From: Chromatiales bacterium (ex Bugula neritina AB1)
Lineage (GTDB): Bacteria > Pseudomonadota > Gammaproteobacteria > Granulosicoccales > Granulosicoccaceae
NCBI GenBank assembly: GCA_001730015.1
Contig: MDLA01000126.1
Span: forward strand, 186,001 to 250,000
Length of the DNA stretch: 64,000 nucleotides
Direction: 5' to 3'
Both the position numbers and the translations under genes were made by a program. The notes under the pieces were generated by a model, which did no database searches, had not been told where the DNA came from, and worked only from the letters and a program-made list of their open reading frames with translations. Within the stretch, counting starts at the first letter, position 1. The number at the start of each line of letters is the position of its first letter. This document shows, piece after piece, positions 1-9,117 of the stretch.

Positions 1-372
1 ATGGCCGATATCGAACGGGTTGAAGTGCAGAATAACCTGCTTAAATCTACTCGTGGTACCGTCGTCTGGCGCAATGCCGAAGTGCAGGGCGCGCTGCAAG
101 CCGAACTAGGGCAGGTGGTGGTCGATATAATCCCGGAAAAGGTTGAAGGGAGCTATTCGCACCGCGGTAAACTCAGTAATTCCGACGGACAGATAGATAT
201 CAACGGGGAATTTCAACTTGACCCAACAGGTAACTATATAGCCGATATCCGTCTTAAACCGTTGCCAGCAACGCCACCGGAACTAAACGGGGTTCTGGGA
301 ATGGTAGGTCAGCGGGCCAGCGATGGAAGCTACCGGATTCGCAATAACGGCAATATTCAGAACTTCATGTAG
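1..372 (+). CDS. gspN: Type II secretion system protein N (GspN), C-terminal part
   Basis: The reading frame is open from the first base, so this is probably the 3' end of a longer gene; the ATG at position 1 is likely internal. The 123 visible residues alternate short beta-strands with Gly/Asn turns. They resemble the C-terminal half of the T2SS N family (T2SSN), an inner-membrane-anchored periplasmic accessory protein of the general secretion pathway. A VVWRNAEVQGAL-type segment followed by a 'GxxDINGEFQLDPTGNY' region matches the family pattern as I remember it. GspN usually ends a gsp operon, so the rest of that operon should lie left of the window. The identification is by family resemblance only. 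Confidence 0.65.
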   Translation: MADIERVEVQNNLLKSTRGTVVWRNAEVQGALQAELGQVVVDIIPEKVEGSYSHRGKLSNSDGQIDINGEFQLDPTGNYIADIRLKPLPATPPELNGVLGMVGQRASDGSYRIRNNGNIQNFM

Positions 373-508
373 ATGATTGGCCGGTAAAGTGTTTAACGTT
401 CAGTGCCGAACACGTAGGCTTTGCCTTTCTGTATATTTTGCGAAATGTCACAGATGTACCGGGTGAAACCTGTAACTCTGAACTGCCTTTATAGTAGCCT
501 GACTAATA

Positions 509-1330
509 ATGCTTTCTGAAAAGAACACTGATCGTTTGCAAGGTATTATTTCTATTGCCAGGCACGCCGGTGAAAAGATCCTCGAGCTGTACGACACCGA
601 CCCGACGGTAACAGCTAAAGAAGACAATACCCCGTTGACGGAAGCCGATCTTGCAGCAAATCAGATAATTATCGAGCAGCTTTCTGCGCTTGATCGGTCC
701 GTACCTATCCTCACTGAAGAATCGTGTGGCATTCCTTTTACTGAACGGAATGAATGGAATACTTACTGGCTGGTTGACCCGTTGGATGGAACGCGCGAGT
801 TTATCAAGCGCAACGGAGAATTCAGTGTCAACATTGCTCTGATAGAAAACGGCGTATCGGTGATGGGTGTTGTTCATGCCCCGGTTCTTAATGTCACCTA
901 TTGGGGATGCCGCGGTATGGGGGCCTGGAAACAACAGGCGGACGAAGCACCGCAAAAAATTCATGTTCGTACTGCACCAAAAAAATGTGTCACTGTCGCA
1001 CGCAGTCGAGCACCATTGAACGGTGGCCCGGTGAACCGCTTTCTCGATAAACTCGGTGACTACAAAGTGGTATCGATGGGCAGCGCGCTGAAATCGTGCC
1101 TTGTTGCTGAAGGACGTGCAGATGTCTACGCCAAGCTGGGACCAACCTGCGAATGGGACACCGGGGCGGCGCAGTGTATTGTTGAAGAAGCCGGGGGCCA
1201 TATTACAGACACCAAGATGAAGGATCTTCGATACAACACTAAAGAGTCGCTCTTGAACCCGCACTTTTTTGTATTTGGCGAAGGTGATCATAATTGGTCC
1301 GACTATCTTGAAAATGAGTCAAAGCCATAG
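509..1330 (+). CDS. cysQ: 3'(2'),5'-bisphosphate nucleotidase CysQ
   Basis: This 273-residue protein belongs to the inositol monophosphatase-like, Mg2+-dependent, Li+-sensitive phosphatases. CysQ hydrolyses 3'-phosphoadenosine 5'-phosphate, the by-product of sulfate assimilation and sulfation, to AMP and phosphate. Visible metal-binding motifs are TEES near residues 69-72, DPLDGT at about 90-95 and EWDTGAAQ at about 215-222. The Arg-Glu-Phe after DPLDGT is typical of CysQ rather than of SuhB. Length is normal for the family, although the C-terminal tail is slightly long. It stands alone between gspN and an NTF2-like gene. A 262-codon antisense ORF across it has no family resemblance and is treated as a shadow. 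Confidence 0.93.
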   Translation: MLSEKNTDRLQGIISIARHAGEKILELYDTDPTVTAKEDNTPLTEADLAANQIIIEQLSALDRSVPILTEESCGIPFTERNEWNTYWLVDPLDGTREFIKRNGEFSVNIALIENGVSVMGVVHAPVLNVTYWGCRGMGAWKQQADEAPQKIHVRTAPKKCVTVARSRAPLNGGPVNRFLDKLGDYKVVSMGSALKSCLVAEGRADVYAKLGPTCEWDTGAAQCIVEEAGGHITDTKMKDLRYNTKESLLNPHFFVFGEGDHNWSDYLENESKP

Positions 1331-1411
1331 CGTTGTTGCTCTTTAATTCCTGGAAGACTGCTGTATATTCTGTGTTGCACCATAGCGGTGTTATGCTTTT
1401 CCGGAGTAAGT

Positions 1412-1846
1412 ATGAGCAAGATAAAATTCTCCAGCCCGCGCGATGCGGAAGACGCTTTTTACCAGGCTATTGAAAACGCTGATTTACCGGCAATGATGGC
1501 GGTCTGGTCGGACGACGATGCCTCGGTTTGCATCCATCCGGGAGCGCCGAGACTGGAAGGGCGTGGTCAAATCAGAGAGAGCTGGCAGGAAATCTTTGAG
1601 TCCGGGCCGGCGATGACATTTGAAGTCAGCGATGAGCGAATCACCGAAGATACTAATCTGGCCATCCACCTTGTGAGAGAGGAAATCGCTATAGAAGGTG
1701 AACTGGTTAGCGTCATGCTGTCGACCAATATATATCATCGTTTCAATGATAGCTGGCGCATGATGCTGCATCACTCCTCGCCGGAACCGGAACTGATCAT
1801 GGATGAGTATGACCTAATCCCGGAAGTTCCTGCTGTGCTGCACTAA
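1412..1846 (+). CDS. NTF2-like / SnoaL-fold family protein
   Basis: The protein has 144 residues from the ATG at 1412. A GTG 24 bases upstream is also in frame, but the ATG has a GGAG ribosome-binding site at correct spacing, so I prefer it. The sequence follows the cone-shaped NTF2-like pattern: an N-terminal helix with 'AEDAFYQAIENAD', then 'MAVWSDDDASVCIHPG', 'GRGQIRESWQEIF', and C-terminal strands. Many proteobacteria carry such ketosteroid-isomerase-like proteins of unknown substrate. No catalytic role can be assigned. It sits 80 bases after cysQ on the same strand and may be co-transcribed. Confidence 0.8.
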   Translation: MSKIKFSSPRDAEDAFYQAIENADLPAMMAVWSDDDASVCIHPGAPRLEGRGQIRESWQEIFESGPAMTFEVSDERITEDTNLAIHLVREEIAIEGELVSVMLSTNIYHRFNDSWRMMLHHSSPEPELIMDEYDLIPEVPAVLH

Positions 1847-2082
1847 CGTTCTAAAACGCGGCGCTGTTCACAACTTTGTCGATTGAGTGATCGGAATGCC
1901 TGTATTTGTTCATTGCATGGTTTCTCAAACTGAACATTTAGTTGGGCTACTCTGTTATAGAAATATTCTAGTTAATCTAAGTAAATAACTAACTTTATTA
2001 AGGTTAGCTCGAATTGAACAGAAAATCGTAGTGCCGTTCGGCGTGAAATCACCTTTTGTAAAAGATCGGCCAGTTCCGGGAA

Positions 2083-2105
2083 TGTAACGAGCTATCATCG
2101 TTACA
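2083..2105. promoter_or_regulatory. 8+8 bp dyad, possible operator
   Basis: TGTAACGA and TCGTTACA form a perfect 8-bp inverted repeat with a 7-base spacer. It lies about 50 bases before the GTG start of the thrombospondin-repeat gene. The geometry suits a dimeric regulator site, but no regulator is known. It could also be a small hairpin in the leader. Confidence 0.35.
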
Positions 2106-2109
2106 GTCG

Positions 2110-2145
2110 TCAATACAAAACAGTTATCGAAGTTATTTGTATTGA
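2110..2145 (+). promoter_or_regulatory. 10-bp stem-loop directly upstream of the ribosome-binding site
   Basis: TCAATACAAA and TTTGTATTGA are perfectly complementary with a 16-base loop. The 3' arm ends two bases before the GAGG ribosome-binding site of the GTG start at 2158. Such a hairpin could affect translation initiation or mRNA stability. There is no U-tract, so it is not a terminator. Confidence 0.4.
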
Positions 2146-2157
2146 TGAGGTCAGATC

Positions 2158-3336
2158 GTGAAAAATACTAATTCCACAAAATTAAAACTACGCCAGCTTG
2201 CCATTCTGCCAATGGCGATCGGCGCTGCGCTTGCCAGCCCGGTCCTCTCCGCAGCGCCGAATAATGCGCCAAGTTTTGCCCCTGGTGCAGAGCCCACGTC
2301 AAATGGTTGTGACGGGCTTGTTGAAATAAGCAACTGGGCGCAGCAGGTAACCGATGGTGATGGTGAAACGTCGGGCATGAAATTTATTATGAAGGGTATT
2401 TCAAACCCGGATATTTTTTCAAAATACCCGTTTGTCAGCTGGCCGTCCCTAACTTTAAGTTATCGGATTAAGCCGGGAACACCTGCCGGCCTGTCTTCGA
2501 CAGTAACAGCCGTGTTGCAGGATACATCTGGTACGGGTCAGGGTGGGAATGATACCTCTGAGGCCAAGTCGTGGAGTATTGCCACATCAGGCTGTACAGA
2601 TATTGATCTGGATGGTATTGCTGATGAAATCGATCCGGAAATTGTTCTACCCGTAGATACGGACGGTGATGGAATCTACGACCGGGACGACGACGATGAT
2701 GATAATGATGGTATCCCTGATGTAGACGAGGGCAGTGGCCTGGTTGATACCGATGGGGACGGTACGCCCGATTCTCTTGATACCGATTCAGACAACGATG
2801 GCATTCTCGATGCTGATGAACCCGGCGATTCAGATGGTGATGGAATTCCCGATTCGCAGGAGCCCAATGGTGACGATGTCACCACCGATACAGACGGAGA
2901 TGGTATCACCGACGATATAGACCTCGACGATGACAACGATGGCATTCCGGATTCGTTAGAAGGAGATGGTGCAGTAGACACGGATGGCGATGGTATACCT
3001 GACTCGCGCGATCTCGATTCAGATGGCGATGGCATTAGTGATCTGGTTGAATCCGGCGCCGATGCAGCCGCTCTGGATACCGATAATGATGGAATGATCG
3101 ATGGACCAGTGGGTAATAACGGGCTTGCGGATGCGTTGGAAACTTCAGTTGATAGTGGCGTCCTGATTGCTCCGCCTGGCAATGGCGATACCGTGGTTGA
3201 CGGTCAATCCGGCGATGGTGTCGCACGATCATCAGGTGGCGGGGGTTGCACACTCGGTACTGGCTCAGGTTTTGATCCACTGTTGCTGCTGACAGCACTG
3301 ATGGCAGTGGTGGGGCTGCGCCGACGCAGAACCTGA
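2158..3336 (+). CDS. Exported thrombospondin type-3-repeat protein with C-terminal sorting-type tail
   Basis: The 392-residue protein starts at GTG 2158 with GAGG upstream. Residues 1 to about 32 form a signal peptide ending near VLSAAP. A domain of about 130 residues that I do not recognise follows, with Cys pairs. Residues about 150-310 are a run of 'DTDGDGIPD' and 'DSDNDGI' units, the calcium-binding thrombospondin type-3 repeat. The C-terminus is Ser/Gly-rich with GGGGC, then a hydrophobic stretch and RRRR, resembling the JDVT-CTERM class of sorting signals, where a membrane protease processes the tail near the Cys. A Ca2+-stabilised surface role is inferred. Repetitive GAT/GGT codons generate long antisense ORFs that are artefacts. 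Confidence 0.85.
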   Translation: MKNTNSTKLKLRQLAILPMAIGAALASPVLSAAPNNAPSFAPGAEPTSNGCDGLVEISNWAQQVTDGDGETSGMKFIMKGISNPDIFSKYPFVSWPSLTLSYRIKPGTPAGLSSTVTAVLQDTSGTGQGGNDTSEAKSWSIATSGCTDIDLDGIADEIDPEIVLPVDTDGDGIYDRDDDDDDNDGIPDVDEGSGLVDTDGDGTPDSLDTDSDNDGILDADEPGDSDGDGIPDSQEPNGDDVTTDTDGDGITDDIDLDDDNDGIPDSLEGDGAVDTDGDGIPDSRDLDSDGDGISDLVESGADAAALDTDNDGMIDGPVGNNGLADALETSVDSGVLIAPPGNGDTVVDGQSGDGVARSSGGGGCTLGTGSGFDPLLLLTALMAVVGLRRRRT

Positions 3337-3362
3337 ATTAATTCGAAGTAGTTCTGGATTAG

Positions 3363-3417
3363 AGCTCCGTAGTCGACAGTGAGGCGCTGCCACATTGTCG
3401 AATTTACGGAGCTTTTC
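3363..3417 (+). terminator. Extended stem-loop with short U-tract
   Basis: AGCTCCGTA (3363-3371) pairs with TACGGAGCT (3405-3413). An inner stem of TCGACAGTG (3373-3381) pairs with CATTGTCGA (3393-3401), with one G-T wobble. The hairpin is followed by TTTTC. It fits an intrinsic terminator after the thrombospondin-repeat gene. The U-tract is short, so efficiency is uncertain. Confidence 0.6.
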
Positions 3418-3563
3418 ATTTGTGTTCCCGTCAAACAGATAAACTTTTTGTAATGTTGAATTAACTCTGTTCAGCGATTGTCTATGCATGAATGGTAGCA
3501 TCGACCGATATTGAATAAAGTATGTCGGTTTCGACTTTACACACTGGTTACGGGAGATATTCA

Positions 3564-4250
3564 ATGATGGTCAGCTTAAGCAAAGGTGCTTCGGTGTGCG
3601 CTCTGGTAGTTGTGCTGAGTGGTTGTGCCACTGAAAATTCCTTAAGTAAAGGACAAACGGGTGCTGCTATCGGGGCCGTTGCCGGGGCGATTCTCGGTCA
3701 TCAGATTGATGATGACAAGGGCCGCTTTCTAGGAGCTGCTGTCGGTGCCCTCGCAGGCAACGCGGTTGGTCGCTATATGGATGAGCAGCAGCGGGAGCTG
3801 GAAGCTCAGCTAAGTCGTGAACAGGCAAATAAGGAAATAGAAATATCCAGATTGAAAGATGACACGTTAAAAGTAAATCTGAATAGCGAGGTGTCTTTTG
3901 ATGTGGATAGCGCGAATATAAGGCCGGATTTTCAGGCCAGTCTGGACAAACTTGCCGGGGTATTATCGGAGTACCCGCATACGGTTGTGCACATAGTTGG
4001 TCATACCGATAGCACGGGTTCCGAGCAATACAATCTGGATTTATCTCAGCGTCGTGCGGCGAGTGTCAATGGTTACCTCTCACTTCGCGGAGTTACCGCT
4101 GATCGGACAAAAACCGTGGGCTACGGAGAGACCTTGCCGGTTGCTGATAACAACACAGAGCTGGGGCGTCAGCAAAACCGTCGTGTTGAAATATACCTTA
4201 AGCCTATTATTGAAGGGCAGGAGGCAAGCGCTTATGCCTCCCCTGTTTAA
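3564..4250 (+). CDS. OmpA-family lipoprotein with glycine-zipper segment
   Basis: The start is taken at ATG 3564, which has GGGAG seven bases upstream, rather than the in-frame ATG at 3522. The protein then opens with a lipoprotein signal peptide ending in a VLSGC lipobox. A glycine-zipper region follows ('GAAIGAVAGAILG', 'GAAVGALAGNAVG'), then a short coiled segment rich in Glu/Gln, then an OmpA-like peptidoglycan-binding domain. That domain includes 'VGHTDSTGS' and 'NNTELGRQQNRRVEI'. The architecture matches YiaD-type outer-membrane lipoproteins that tether the outer membrane to peptidoglycan. It is convergent with the SLC13 transporter gene, with 13 bases between stops. Confidence 0.88.
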   Translation: MMVSLSKGASVCALVVVLSGCATENSLSKGQTGAAIGAVAGAILGHQIDDDKGRFLGAAVGALAGNAVGRYMDEQQRELEAQLSREQANKEIEISRLKDDTLKVNLNSEVSFDVDSANIRPDFQASLDKLAGVLSEYPHTVVHIVGHTDSTGSEQYNLDLSQRRAASVNGYLSLRGVTADRTKTVGYGETLPVADNNTELGRQQNRRVEIYLKPIIEGQEASAYASPV

Positions 4251-4263
4251 GTAACTATAACGG

Positions 4264-6042
4264 CTATAGAGGCCACACGATCAGCAACAGGGGAACGGAG
4301 ATGCAAATTATTATAATTTCCAGCGGTAGTCCCATACGCCAGTAGTCGCCGAAATGATATCCACCCGGGCCCATTACAAGAGTATTTGACTGGTGGCCGA
4401 TTGGAGTCAGGAAGGCGCAGGAGGCGCCGACGGCAACAGCCATTAAAAATGCGTCACTGCTGACGCCTAGCGAGGTTGCAATTGCAACCCCGATCGGTGC
4501 CATCACCAGTGCGGTCGCGGCATTGTTGATAATATCGGACAAAAACATGGTGACAATCAGCACCATCGCCAGTAGCGCTGCTGCTGGTAGTCCTTCGGTA
4601 ACCTGTAGTATGACGTTGGCCATCCAGTCTGTGGTGCCGGTGCTTTCAAGAGCGCGTCCAACCGGTATCATCGCGCCAAGCAGGACAATGACAGGCCAGT
4701 CTATTTCGTCATAGATTTCGCGCACTGATATAGCGTTCATTAGTATATAGATACCGATAGCCATCAGAAACGCTATCGGTAGTGTGACAACGCCAGCGAC
4801 ACCTAGCGCGATCGCGCCGGCGAACACCATCAGGGCAGGCACGACCTGACGCTGGCGGTTAAGAGCAAGCGGTCGTTTCGCAAGTGGCCAAAGGCCTAGA
4901 TCGTGGAATTGGCTATCTATCGAATCTGCGTTTCCGAATACAAGTAACACATCGCCTGCGCTGAAACGCTGTCGCTTCAGGCGTGTTGTAATTGTTTCTC
5001 CATTGCGCGCTATTCCTACTAATGCAAGGGTTCGACTTGTTTGCACGCGCAGGAATTCCACGCTGCGATCAACGAGAGGAGAATTCTGACCAACAACTCC
5101 TTCAAGCATGATTTCCTTGTCCGATTCGGGAGGCACAAATGAATTGGAGGCACTGGTCATGAGGGCAAGAGCGTGTTCTTCGACAACCGATTGCAGATGA
5201 GCCGGGTCACCTTGAACCAGCAGAATATCGCCAGCTGTAAACTGGTAGTCCCTTGGCAGTGGTCGTGCAAAGCCGTTCTTTTGAGCGAATCCTACAATGT
5301 CAATTTGCTCGCTATTAAAGGCTTCTATATTTGCGATTGGCTCCCCGATGAGCGATGATTCAGGCTTTACTTCAATCTCTGTCAAATAGTGAGATATCTC
5401 GAATAGCGCTTTGGATCCGTCGCCACTGCTGCGATCTGCTGGAATTAGTCGCCAGCCGATCAGGGTAATAAAAGCCAGACCGACAATCGCGACGAGAAAG
5501 CCCACCGCACTGAAATCGAACATGGAAAACGGTTGCCCGGTTAGCTCTGCCCTGTAGCTTGCAATAATGATGTTGGGTGGTGTACCGATCAGGGTAGTCA
5601 TACCACCGAGGATGCTGCCGAAAGCCAGTGGCATCAGTATCAGGGCCGGGGAACGGTTCGCCTGATTTGCAGTTGCAATTGCAACCGGCAGCATCAGGGC
5701 CAGTGCACCCACGTTATTCATGAAAGCTGAAGCGACGGTAACCACGCAGGTGAGTGAGGCTATGTGAATATAGATATTTCCGGTAAACGGAGTGAGGTAG
5801 GATGCAATCACGGTGACCACCCCCGCATTTTTCAGTGCGTGGCTGATTATCAGTACAGCGGCAACGGTTATCACTGCAGCGTGACCAAAGCCACTGAAAG
5901 CGTCATCAGCAGGAACGACACCGGCAACAGTGGCCATTACGAGACAAAAAATCGCGACGATGTCATGGCGGTATTTCCCCCAGGCGAAAAGTACCAGGGT
6001 GATAAGGAGTATGGTGCTAATAGTAAGCTGTGCGGTTGTCAT
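4264..6042 (-). CDS. SLC13/DASS-family anion transporter with two RCK_C domains
   Basis: This 592-residue inner-membrane protein has hydrophobic segments in the N-terminal ~200 and C-terminal ~190 residues. Two TrkA_C/RCK_C-like regulatory domains lie between them (about 215-300 and 305-390), each ending in 'GDxLLVxG'-type strands. The signature 'MNNVGALALMLPV' and 'GSILGGMTTLIGTPPN' (about 108-157) and the second-half 'TPIGHQSNTLV' mark the divalent anion:Na+ symporter family. The substrate (sulfate, dicarboxylates or another anion) cannot be read from sequence. It is transcribed away from the OmpA gene and has no operon partner. Confidence 0.85.
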   Translation of the reverse strand: MTTAQLTISTILLITLVLFAWGKYRHDIVAIFCLVMATVAGVVPADDAFSGFGHAAVITVAAVLIISHALKNAGVVTVIASYLTPFTGNIYIHIASLTCVVTVASAFMNNVGALALMLPVAIATANQANRSPALILMPLAFGSILGGMTTLIGTPPNIIIASYRAELTGQPFSMFDFSAVGFLVAIVGLAFITLIGWRLIPADRSSGDGSKALFEISHYLTEIEVKPESSLIGEPIANIEAFNSEQIDIVGFAQKNGFARPLPRDYQFTAGDILLVQGDPAHLQSVVEEHALALMTSASNSFVPPESDKEIMLEGVVGQNSPLVDRSVEFLRVQTSRTLALVGIARNGETITTRLKRQRFSAGDVLLVFGNADSIDSQFHDLGLWPLAKRPLALNRQRQVVPALMVFAGAIALGVAGVVTLPIAFLMAIGIYILMNAISVREIYDEIDWPVIVLLGAMIPVGRALESTGTTDWMANVILQVTEGLPAAALLAMVLIVTMFLSDIINNAATALVMAPIGVAIATSLGVSSDAFLMAVAVGASCAFLTPIGHQSNTLVMGPGGYHFGDYWRMGLPLEIIIICISVPLLLIVWPL

Positions 6043-6247
6043 CGGTTCAACTCTGATTTATCACCATAGTCTAGCGTGAAACACGGGCAGATGTACCGTA
6101 ACCCCCGTAGAGTGCCGGTGAGAGCATGCCATTTGGCACTCGGCACATAGCTCGCCGGAAAACGTGCTCTTTTCGAGAGCCACACACAGTTGCTGTTACT
6201 GGTCTAAAGCCAACGACTTCACCGGCTTCGGGCTGTCTAACCGCACG

Positions 6248-6676
6248 CTAACTCATAATATAGCCTTCAAGATGCTGGATGGTGTCGGATTGCTCAGCAA
6301 TAATAGCTTTCACAAGGTCTCCGATAGACAGTACGCCGGTGATCCGGCCACTTTCGAGAACAGGTAGATGTCGAATTTTATTTTTTGTCATCAGCGACAT
6401 GCATTTTTCAATTGAGTCTCGTGGCTCAACACTGACCACATTCGTCGACATAATCTCAGAGACACGGGTGTTGTGGGATTCTTTGCCTTTCAGAATTACT
6501 TTTCGCGCGTAATCGCGTTCTGAGATAATCCCGGCAAGAGTGCTTGATTCAGTGACCAGCAAAGCGCCGATCTCTTTCTCGCTCATTATTTTAATGGCGT
6601 CAAGTACGGAACTGTCTGATGTCACAGTCCAGACAATCGGGTCTTTGCCTGCGAGCAGCTGTGCGGCGTTTTTCAT
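6248..6676 (-). CDS. Tandem CBS-domain protein
   Basis: The 142-residue protein consists almost entirely of two CBS domains, at about 10-65 and 75-132. Signatures include 'EKEIGALLVTESSTLAGIISERDYARKV' split across the first domain and 'KIRHLPVLESGRITGVLSIGDLV' in the second. Stand-alone CBS pairs bind adenine nucleotides and regulate partner proteins. No partner is visible here. A strong AGGAGGAT ribosome-binding site eight bases before the ATG supports the start. It lies upstream of the SLC13 gene on the same strand with a 205-base gap. Confidence 0.88.
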   Translation of the reverse strand: MKNAAQLLAGKDPIVWTVTSDSSVLDAIKIMSEKEIGALLVTESSTLAGIISERDYARKVILKGKESHNTRVSEIMSTNVVSVEPRDSIEKCMSLMTKNKIRHLPVLESGRITGVLSIGDLVKAIIAEQSDTIQHLEGYIMS

Positions 6677-6800
6677 CGGTGTATCCTCCTGAGCTACTGG
6701 TCTATTAGTGCACTTGAGTCTAACTAACCCAATTTCAAGTTAACCGGAAACCTGTAATTCTGCAACTTTTAGTATGCACAATTCGCATAATGGAGGACAA

Positions 6801-8081
6801 TCAGATTTTATCGAGAGCCTGATTTATATCCCAGATAATATCGTCAATATGCTCTATTCCAACTGACAGACGGATTAAATCCGGGGTAACTCCAGCCGCC
6901 TGCTGTTCTTCTTCATTGAGTTGTCGGTGTGTAGTCGATGCCGGGTGTACTACCAATGATTTAGCGTCACCGATATTTGCGACATGGCTTAGAAACTGGA
7001 TTTCATCGAGAAATTTAACACCGTTTTCCATACCACCCACAATACCAAAGGAGAGCAAAGCACTGGTGCCTTTGGGCATATATTTCTGCGCCAGGGCGTA
7101 ATACTTATTATCTGACCTGCCAGGGTAGTTAACCCAGGCGACTTTACTGTGCGTAGAGAGAAAATCGGCCACAGCTGCGGTGTTTTGACAGTGACGTTCC
7201 ATGCGAAGATGAAGTGTTTCCAGTCCCTGCAGGAATGTAAAAGCGTTAAATGGGCTCATTGATGGACCCAAGGTTCGCAGGTACTCCATTCGGGCTTTGG
7301 TAACAAAGGCGAAATCACCAAAAGTTTCATAGAACTTTACGCCGTGGTAGCCATCTGACGGTTCGCACATCTCGGGGAATTTGCCGTTGTCCCAGGGGAA
7401 AGTACCTGACTCAACAATAACACCTCCCAGGGAGGTTCCGTGTCCGCCTATAAATTTGGTTGCCGAATGAATGACAATATCCGCACCGTGTGCAATAGGT
7501 TTGCATAAATAGGGTGAGGGTACGGTATTGTCAACAACCAGCGGGATATCTGCCTGGTGTGCTATATCTGCGACCGCTTCTATATCGAGTACATTAAGAT
7601 TAGGATTGCCGAGCGTTTCGGCATATAGACAGCGTGTTTTATCTGTTATTGCCTGCTGAAAATTTTCCGGATCATCGGGGTCGACGAAGATCGTTTTTAT
7701 ACCCAGCTTTTTGAAATTTACTTCGAGCTGTGAGTAACTACCCCCGTAGAGTGTTCGTGCGGCGACGATTTCATCGCCGTGGTTGCACAGTGTTAGTAGT
7801 GTTATCAATTGCGCGGACATACCACTGGCGACAGCCAGAGCGGCTCGTCCGCCTTCCAGAGCGGCTACGCGTTCTTCAAATGCAGCGCATGTGGGGTTGC
7901 TCAGCCGCGCATAAACGTTACCGAAGGTTTGTAGATTAAAAAGACTGGCAGCATGTTCTGCATCATCAAAAACATAGGATGTTGTCTGATAGATCGGCAT
8001 AGCCCTGGAACCGGTAGCTTCATCCGGTATCTGGCCTGCGTGCAAGCACAGGGTTTCATCGGCAAATTCTCTGTCAGCCAT
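6801..8081 (-). CDS. metY: O-acetylhomoserine aminocarboxypropyltransferase (MetY)
   Basis: This 426-residue PLP-dependent enzyme of the Cys/Met metabolism family uses sulfide and O-acetylhomoserine to make homocysteine (direct sulfhydrylation). The Schiff-base lysine is K209 in '[11 protein letters not shown]'. Other family features are 'YARLSNPT' (PLP phosphate binding), '[16 protein letters not shown]' and '[13 protein letters not shown]'. Length and the long insert around '[13 protein letters not shown]' are typical of MetY rather than MetB or MetC. It follows a CoA-binding protein gene by 36 bases, so the two are probably co-transcribed. With cysQ it points to sulfate-to-homocysteine assimilation. 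Confidence 0.95.
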   Translation of the reverse strand: MADREFADETLCLHAGQIPDEATGSRAMPIYQTTSYVFDDAEHAASLFNLQTFGNVYARLSNPTCAAFEERVAALEGGRAALAVASGMSAQLITLLTLCNHGDEIVAARTLYGGSYSQLEVNFKKLGIKTIFVDPDDPENFQQAITDKTRCLYAETLGNPNLNVLDIEAVADIAHQADIPLVVDNTVPSPYLCKPIAHGADIVIHSATKFIGGHGTSLGGVIVESGTFPWDNGKFPEMCEPSDGYHGVKFYETFGDFAFVTKARMEYLRTLGPSMSPFNAFTFLQGLETLHLRMERHCQNTAAVADFLSTHSKVAWVNYPGRSDNKYYALAQKYMPKGTSALLSFGIVGGMENGVKFLDEIQFLSHVANIGDAKSLVVHPASTTHRQLNEEEQQAAGVTPDLIRLSVGIEHIDDIIWDINQALDKI

Positions 8082-8117
8082 TGGTATCGACTCTGTGGTC
8101 TCTGTGGGTAGTCAATT

Positions 8118-8609
8118 TTATCGGTAGCCGCGGCGCGAGGAAATAACGCGGGTATTAACACCGGCGAAGCCCAGACCGCCGAAAATTCTGGCGTGCTCTA
8201 TTTTAACGCAACGATTAGCAACGACGGTCAGCCCTTCAGCGTGAGCGTAGGCTTCCGCTTCCGGGTTCTCAATACTCAGTTGCAGCCAGAGACATTTGGC
8301 TTTAATTGCGACTGCTTGGGCAGCTAGTGCCGGAATTTCATCTTTGTGTCGGAAGCAGTCAACGATATCAACAGCATGGGGAATCGCTTCCAGTGTCTCA
8401 TAACAGGTTTCGCCCAGTACTGTCTTATAGCGCGGGTTAACCGGTATGATTTTGTAGCCATGGTGTTGCATGTATTTAGCGGCAAAATAACTAGGTCGAT
8501 GTGGTGAGTTTGAGACGCCGACAATGGCTATGGTTTTATAGGTACTTAAAATGCGTCGGATCGCGTGGGTGTCGTCAGCTCTGAATTTGGTATCCATGCT
8601 CGAGATCAT
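8118..8609 (-). CDS. CoA-binding (Rossmann) domain protein, YccU-like
   Basis: The protein has 163 residues with one CoA-binding Rossmann domain. 'IAIVGVSNSPHRPSY' near residue 28 is the glycine-rich loop and 'GYKIIPVNPRY' the second strand. 'LWLQLSIENPEA' and 'VVANRCVKIEHAR' correspond to the conserved C-terminal part. This matches the succinyl-CoA-synthetase-alpha-like single-domain proteins of unknown function. Start could be ATG 8609 or the internal ATG at 8597; neither has a clear ribosome-binding site. It sits directly upstream of metY, suggesting a shared transcript. Confidence 0.85.
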   Translation of the reverse strand: MISSMDTKFRADDTHAIRRILSTYKTIAIVGVSNSPHRPSYFAAKYMQHHGYKIIPVNPRYKTVLGETCYETLEAIPHAVDIVDCFRHKDEIPALAAQAVAIKAKCLWLQLSIENPEAEAYAHAEGLTVVANRCVKIEHARIFGGLGFAGVNTRVISSRRGYR

Positions 8610-8795
8610 TTCGGTGATTGTACATCTTCAGGGAATTGCGCCAGTAGTGCAAGACTGACGTTAGTAACTGATATCCGATACCCTCTCTGCTTAAAACACA
8701 GACCAGATTCGGGTGCCACAGAGCTAATCTGTTTTAATATGGTGTTAACCGGTGTTTTCAACAACAGCAGTGTTCTTGTCAGAGTGTGGATGTCA

Positions 8796-8981
8796 ATGGC
8801 CGATATATTGAAGTTCAGGAAAAAGAAGGCAGGTCTGAAAAGCAAGGGTAAAACCCTGTGTGCGAATAATCATCACAAGTGGAAGATCGATAACTCACGA
8901 CAGTTTGATGTATCGAGCGGTAAACTGGTGACGTTGTATCGGTGTGAGCGTTGTGGCGTACATAAAACCAGAGCTCTCTAA
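8796..8981 (+). CDS. Small zinc-ribbon-like basic protein
   Basis: The 61-residue protein starts at ATG 8796; the frame is open further upstream, but that part has no protein-like character. It begins 'MADILKFRKKK', is strongly basic, has a central Cys plus 'NNHHKW', and ends with 'LVTLYRCERCGVHKTRAL', a CxxC knuckle. Similar short proteins occur in pseudomonads and relatives as uncharacterised genes. The fold is probably one zinc site using two Cys plus the upstream Cys/His. It lies in the divergent region of the CoA-binding gene. Function unknown. Confidence 0.7.
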   Translation: MADILKFRKKKAGLKSKGKTLCANNHHKWKIDNSRQFDVSSGKLVTLYRCERCGVHKTRAL

Positions 8982-9117
8982 GCTGTCGCGGGTGAGTCTC
9001 GCGCTTGCTGAAAAGTCAGGGGAAAACCGGTTATTTATAGGTTCCGGCAGCTACAGGGCCGGATTATCCACCGAACAGGCGGATAAGCGTTGATTGCTCA
9101 CTGGATTCACGCCAGGC

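Larger units (their letters stand above)
1847..2157 (+). other. Intergenic leader region without a gene
   Basis: These 311 bases are A+T-rich in the middle and contain no convincing ORF on either strand. The right half carries two inverted repeats listed separately (2083-2105 and 2110-2145), just before the start of the Ca-binding repeat protein. The region therefore looks like a promoter and 5' leader. Confidence 0.6.

Noticed and set aside
503..1291. 262-codon ORF antisense to cysQ
   Set aside because: It mirrors a well-supported gene, has no recognisable domain and a composition rich in Cys, His, Arg and Phe, typical of shadow frames.
2676..3182. 168-codon Ser/Pro-rich ORF antisense to the calcium-binding repeats
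   Set aside because: The repetition of GAT and GGT codons in the sense frame creates Ser/Pro codons on the other strand; it is a by-product of the repeat.
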